From JANSWY01 sp965228955 (GTDB lineage: Bacteria; Bacteroidota; Bacteroidia; Cytophagales; Cyclobacteriaceae), in NCBI GenBank assembly GCA_965228955.1, contig OZ245848.1, forward strand, positions 4,774,001 through 4,838,000: a DNA stretch of 64,000 bases. The letters run 5' to 3'. Below are positions 61,240 to 64,000 of this stretch, piece after piece. A program made the position numbers and the translations under genes. The notes under the pieces were generated by a model, which worked only from the letters and a program-made list of their open reading frames with translations, ran no database searches and was not told the DNA's origin. Position 1 is the stretch's first letter. Each line of letters opens with the position of its first letter.

Positions 61240-62598
61240 TCAATCTAGCCCTTCTAAAAATCCAGTGTGGGCTTTTTTAGTATTAAAATCTGAATCGTAA
61301 AGCAATGGCCAATCTGGATGACCCCAGAAATCAACCAACCAGGTTTCGTCATCTCGCATTCCCCAAATTGTGAGTGCAAATTTACTTTCCTCAGGAATAG
61401 CATTGTAAACCTCCACTACTTCTCTAACCTTAATTTGTTGATCCAAAGCGCGTTGATTAGTTAAGGCCACCAGGTCATTATTAGGATTGGCCCGGACATC
61501 CAGTTCCGAAAAGTGAAGCAGCAATCCCAGGTCAGTTACCTCTTTTGCAGTAGACGCAATCAAGTCTTTCCCTGGAAAGTCGTATGAGATGTGCATTTGG
61601 AACCCAAAGCCATCTACAGGCACTCCACGATCAATAAAATCTTTCATAAGATTGATCGCAGCTCTTCTCTTAACCGCATCAATTACCATACTATAATCAT
61701 TATAGAAAATGAGCACTTCAGAATCTGCTTCTCGAACCCAATTGTAACATTTCTCTATGTAATCATCTCCCATTCTTTGCCTGAAAACAGAATTTCGTAA
61801 TGCGCCTGTATTATCTTCAAAAGCCTCATTTACAACATCCCAGGATTTTACTTTGCCTTTATATCGAGTAACTACCGTTTTAATGTAATCCTCTATCATA
61901 TCTTCAAATTCCTCGTCTGTTCCAGAAAAATTCTCAACCCAACTTGGAGTGGCGTTATGCCAAATCAGTGCATGTCCATGAACCTCCAAACCATTCTCTA
62001 TTGCCCAATCCACTGTAGCATCCGCAGAAGTAAAGTCGAAATTTCCTTCTGAAGGATACATGATATTCATCTTCATTTCATACTCACTGGTAATCTGATC
62101 ATATTCGTCTAATAGAATTTGCTCATGTTGCCCGGTGAGTCGGTTTGAGCGAACAGCCATACCGACAGGGAAATCTGCGGCATTCTTCAAATAGGTGTCC
62201 GAACCGGAGTTTCCTCCCTCACTGAGCGTGGTAACACTAACGACGTTTGAGTAATCCGAAACAACATCCCGCAAAACAGCCTGCACCCTAACAAAATAAG
62301 TTGTGGACGCTTCAAGACCTGTCACTGTTAATTCAGAAAATCCATTTCTTAGTCCGTCATATGAGGTTAATAAATCATTGAATTCATCATCAGTCGCCAC
62401 ATCTATCAGATACGCTTCTGCTCCATCTACAAATGGCCAGTCTATAAAAAACGAGTTTTGTGTAACTTCAGTGGGAGTTCCAATTTCTGGCGCACTCAAT
62501 TCTGCCCCATCATCTGAATCATCATCACCGCATGCTACTAGTAATGTTGAAGTGACTGTAAGTATTGCTAATAAAAATTTAAAAAGTCTTTTTTTCAT
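61240..62598 (-). CDS. GH10 endo-1,4-beta-xylanase lipoprotein
   Basis: 452 residues. Lipobox LVAC (C22) with a following GDDDSDDG acidic run that, in Bacteroidota, favours outer-surface export. A fibronectin-III-like domain (about 36-125; TPTEVTQNSFFIDW ... TYFVRVQA) precedes a GH10 catalytic domain (about 140-452). GH10 features: HGHALIWHNATPSWV, acid/base Glu in WDVVNEAFED, nucleophile Glu in FSELDVR, and WGMRDDETW. It degrades xylan at the cell surface. The adjacent carbohydrate-binding protein suggests a small xylan-use locus continuing beyond the window. Confidence 0.93.
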   Translation of the reverse strand: MKKRLFKFLLAILTVTSTLLVACGDDDSDDGAELSAPEIGTPTEVTQNSFFIDWPFVDGAEAYLIDVATDDEFNDLLTSYDGLRNGFSELTVTGLEASTTYFVRVQAVLRDVVSDYSNVVSVTTLSEGGNSGSDTYLKNAADFPVGMAVRSNRLTGQHEQILLDEYDQITSEYEMKMNIMYPSEGNFDFTSADATVDWAIENGLEVHGHALIWHNATPSWVENFSGTDEEFEDMIEDYIKTVVTRYKGKVKSWDVVNEAFEDNTGALRNSVFRQRMGDDYIEKCYNWVREADSEVLIFYNDYSMVIDAVKRRAAINLMKDFIDRGVPVDGFGFQMHISYDFPGKDLIASTAKEVTDLGLLLHFSELDVRANPNNDLVALTNQRALDQQIKVREVVEVYNAIPEESKFALTIWGMRDDETWLVDFWGHPDWPLLYDSDFNTKKAHTGFLEGLD

Positions 62599-62686
62599 TT
62601 CATTTGATTAATGAAAGAGTGGCAAACTAGAAGTAAACCACTCTTATATAACTAATTGTGTAACAATAAAATGGCAATTACTAAGG

Positions 62687-64000
62687 CTATCTAAAGCCCA
62701 TATAATCAATATAAATATCACCTGACCATCCCTGATCCTGGAACCAGATTTCCGTCACTTCCGTGAAGCTTCCAAAGTCTGATAGTGGGATTTCGATATC
62801 GACCCATTCTCCCTCTGTAATAGTCACTAGCTGAGGGTTATCTGTGTCAAGTTTGACATTTACATTTAGTTGCTGTCCGTCTGTTCCTGCTCCACCATAA
62901 AGTGAAAAAGCAAAGACAGTCATTCCGGCGATTGAGACATTGTCTTTGCCCCATGTTCCAAGTTGAGCGGCACCACCAAAATCAGCGGCAAACGTCACTT
63001 TGATGGCATTATCTCCTTCTCTTGTAGTTTCCGTGTTACTAAAGTCTGTGACACTTCCACCCCAGCCTCCACCTTCACCGAAGATAGAAGTAACTGCATC
63101 ATCATAACCTATTATTGTCAATGGATCAGGTCCCAATTCTCTCTGTAAATCAAAACCCATACGATCTATGTACACTGTACCAGCCCAACCTTGATCCTGG
63201 AACCAGATTTCAGTGATTGAAGTAGGGTTACCAAGGTCTGATAATGGAATTTGGAAATCCACCCATTCGCCTTCTTCTATGGTAACCAAAATGAAATTAT
63301 CTACATCTGACCTCACATTAATATTCAATTGTTGGCCATCCGTCCCGGAACCTCCATATAGTGAAAAAGCAAATACTTCAGTTCCAGAAATCGCTACTGG
63401 GTCTTTGCCCCAAGTACCTAATTGACCTCCACCACCATAAGAACCGTCATAAGTCACTTTCATAGAACTTGTTCCTTCTCTTGGGTTTTCGGTGTTGGTG
63501 AAATCTGTGGTTGTATTCCATCCTCCTCCTTCGCTCATTAATGGATCAACTGCATCCAAATAAACTGGAATTAATAGATCTCCTAATCCTGTAGTAGGAA
63601 TACTGATTGCCAGCCCAAGAGATCCGCTGTAATCATGAATAGTCACATAATTAATCACTCCAATTGAGGCCATCTCGGGAAGATCAAATACGATTTGATT
63701 TGCTGTATGAGCGTTGAAGTCAGCAGCTAATAGTGTGCCATGTCCTGGAATCTCCAGTGAAGCTACGAGATCTAAGTCTGTACCCATAATTGTTACTTCA
63801 TCCACTCCAGGTCTTTGCTCTGATGGTGTGATTGAAGTTCCAACTGGCAATACAATAACCAAATCCTCTGTTGATTCTACATCTACTGGCGACAGTTGTT
63901 TTAGGATAATCTTTCCTGTTTCAACAGTGGCAGGAACAGTCAATGTGATTGCGGTAGCTGTATGACTATTGAAATCTGCCATTGCCACAGTTACTCCTTC
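62687..64000 (-). CDS. Surface carbohydrate-binding protein with TIG and tandem CBM-like domains (5' part outside window)
   Basis: The frame is open to the window edge, so the N-terminus is missing; 437 residues are visible. At least two IPT/TIG-like beta-sandwich modules (LVIVLPVGTSITPSEQRPGVDEVTIMG) are followed by two copies of a domain of about 130 residues (about 155-290 and 300-433). Each has EGGGW, GQLGTWGKD or AQLGTWGKD, FAFSLYGG-GTDGQQLN, EGEWVDxxIPLSD, and TEIWFQDQGW. The domain resembles carbohydrate-binding modules of surface glycan-binding proteins in polysaccharide-utilisation loci. It is upstream of the GH10 gene on the same strand. Confidence 0.72.
   Translation of the reverse strand, partial: EGVTVAMADFNSHTATAITLTVPATVETGKIILKQLSPVDVESTEDLVIVLPVGTSITPSEQRPGVDEVTIMGTDLDLVASLEIPGHGTLLAADFNAHTANQIVFDLPEMASIGVINYVTIHDYSGSLGLAISIPTTGLGDLLIPVYLDAVDPLMSEGGGWNTTTDFTNTENPREGTSSMKVTYDGSYGGGGQLGTWGKDPVAISGTEVFAFSLYGGSGTDGQQLNINVRSDVDNFILVTIEEGEWVDFQIPLSDLGNPTSITEIWFQDQGWAGTVYIDRMGFDLQRELGPDPLTIIGYDDAVTSIFGEGGGWGGSVTDFSNTETTREGDNAIKVTFAADFGGAAQLGTWGKDNVSIAGMTVFAFSLYGGAGTDGQQLNVNVKLDTDNPQLVTITEGEWVDIEIPLSDFGSFTEVTEIWFQDQGWSGDIYIDYMGFR

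Noticed and set aside
1..64000. Prophage, integrative element or secondary-metabolite cluster.
   Set aside because: No integrase, structural phage genes, conjugation genes or multidomain synthases were seen; base composition looks uniform by eye.

Overview
This AT-rich window most likely comes from a marine-type Bacteroidota (Cytophagales-like) chromosome. Evidence: a type IX secretion C-terminal sorting domain on the haloperoxidase, a TonB receptor with a carboxypeptidase-like N-domain, ALDH7-type dehydrogenase, 7TM-AraC and 7TMR-DISM/LytTR regulators, TAnnTTTG-type -7 boxes and a lack of Shine-Dalgarno sequences.

Layout. 1-14.7 kb is mostly housekeeping: partial purD, recQ, manC, rlmB, a methyltransferase, a candidate small RNA, asnB, an NlpC/P60 lipoprotein, a secreted vanadium-type haloperoxidase, a small outer-membrane protein, a YceI-TPR fusion, a 7TM-AraC regulator and tRNA-Ala. 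15-45.5 kb is a phosphonate/phosphorus-scavenging island. It holds an orphan PhoB-like response regulator, a C-P lyase operon (phnG-H-I-J-K-L-M, a 2H phosphoesterase, a hexapeptide acyltransferase, phnD1) and a frameshifted Nudix gene. It continues with a purple-acid-phosphatase-like enzyme, ogt, comB, a CTP-synthase-glutaminase-like protein, a uridine-kinase-like protein, a methyltransferase-phnD2-arsM operon, a RAYT transposase with REP palindromes, phnD3 with a ThiE-like protein, a phnC-phnE-phnE-MFS operon, phnM2, and a minus-strand EEP hydrolase-PfkB kinase-phnN operon. 45.7-64 kb holds a TonB receptor, LytTR regulator, small LuxR-type HTH protein, pckA, MRJP-like protein, DUF3857 protein, aldehyde dehydrogenase, HtrA, Hsp20, tRNA-Asn with a degenerate tRNA-like copy, a leucine-rich-repeat protein, a GH10 xylanase lipoprotein and a partial carbohydrate-binding surface protein.

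How the genes work together. PhnGHI(L), PhnM, PhnJ, a cyclic phosphodiesterase and PhnN would convert alkylphosphonate to PRPP. No PhnP is present, and the 2H phosphoesterase is the obvious replacement. The main surprise is PhnJ: in an intact operon it keeps the glycyl-radical-site glycine but lacks three of the four cysteines of the catalytic Fe-S/thiyl site. A second finding is a shared control element: 7-bp units like xCTAACA repeated every 11 bp and placed 9 bp before a -7 box. I find it upstream of phnG, the acid phosphatase, phnC, phnM2 and the EEP-kinase-phnN operon. It looks like a Bacteroidota Pho box and ties these units into one probable regulon.

All functional calls come from reading motifs; no database search was run.
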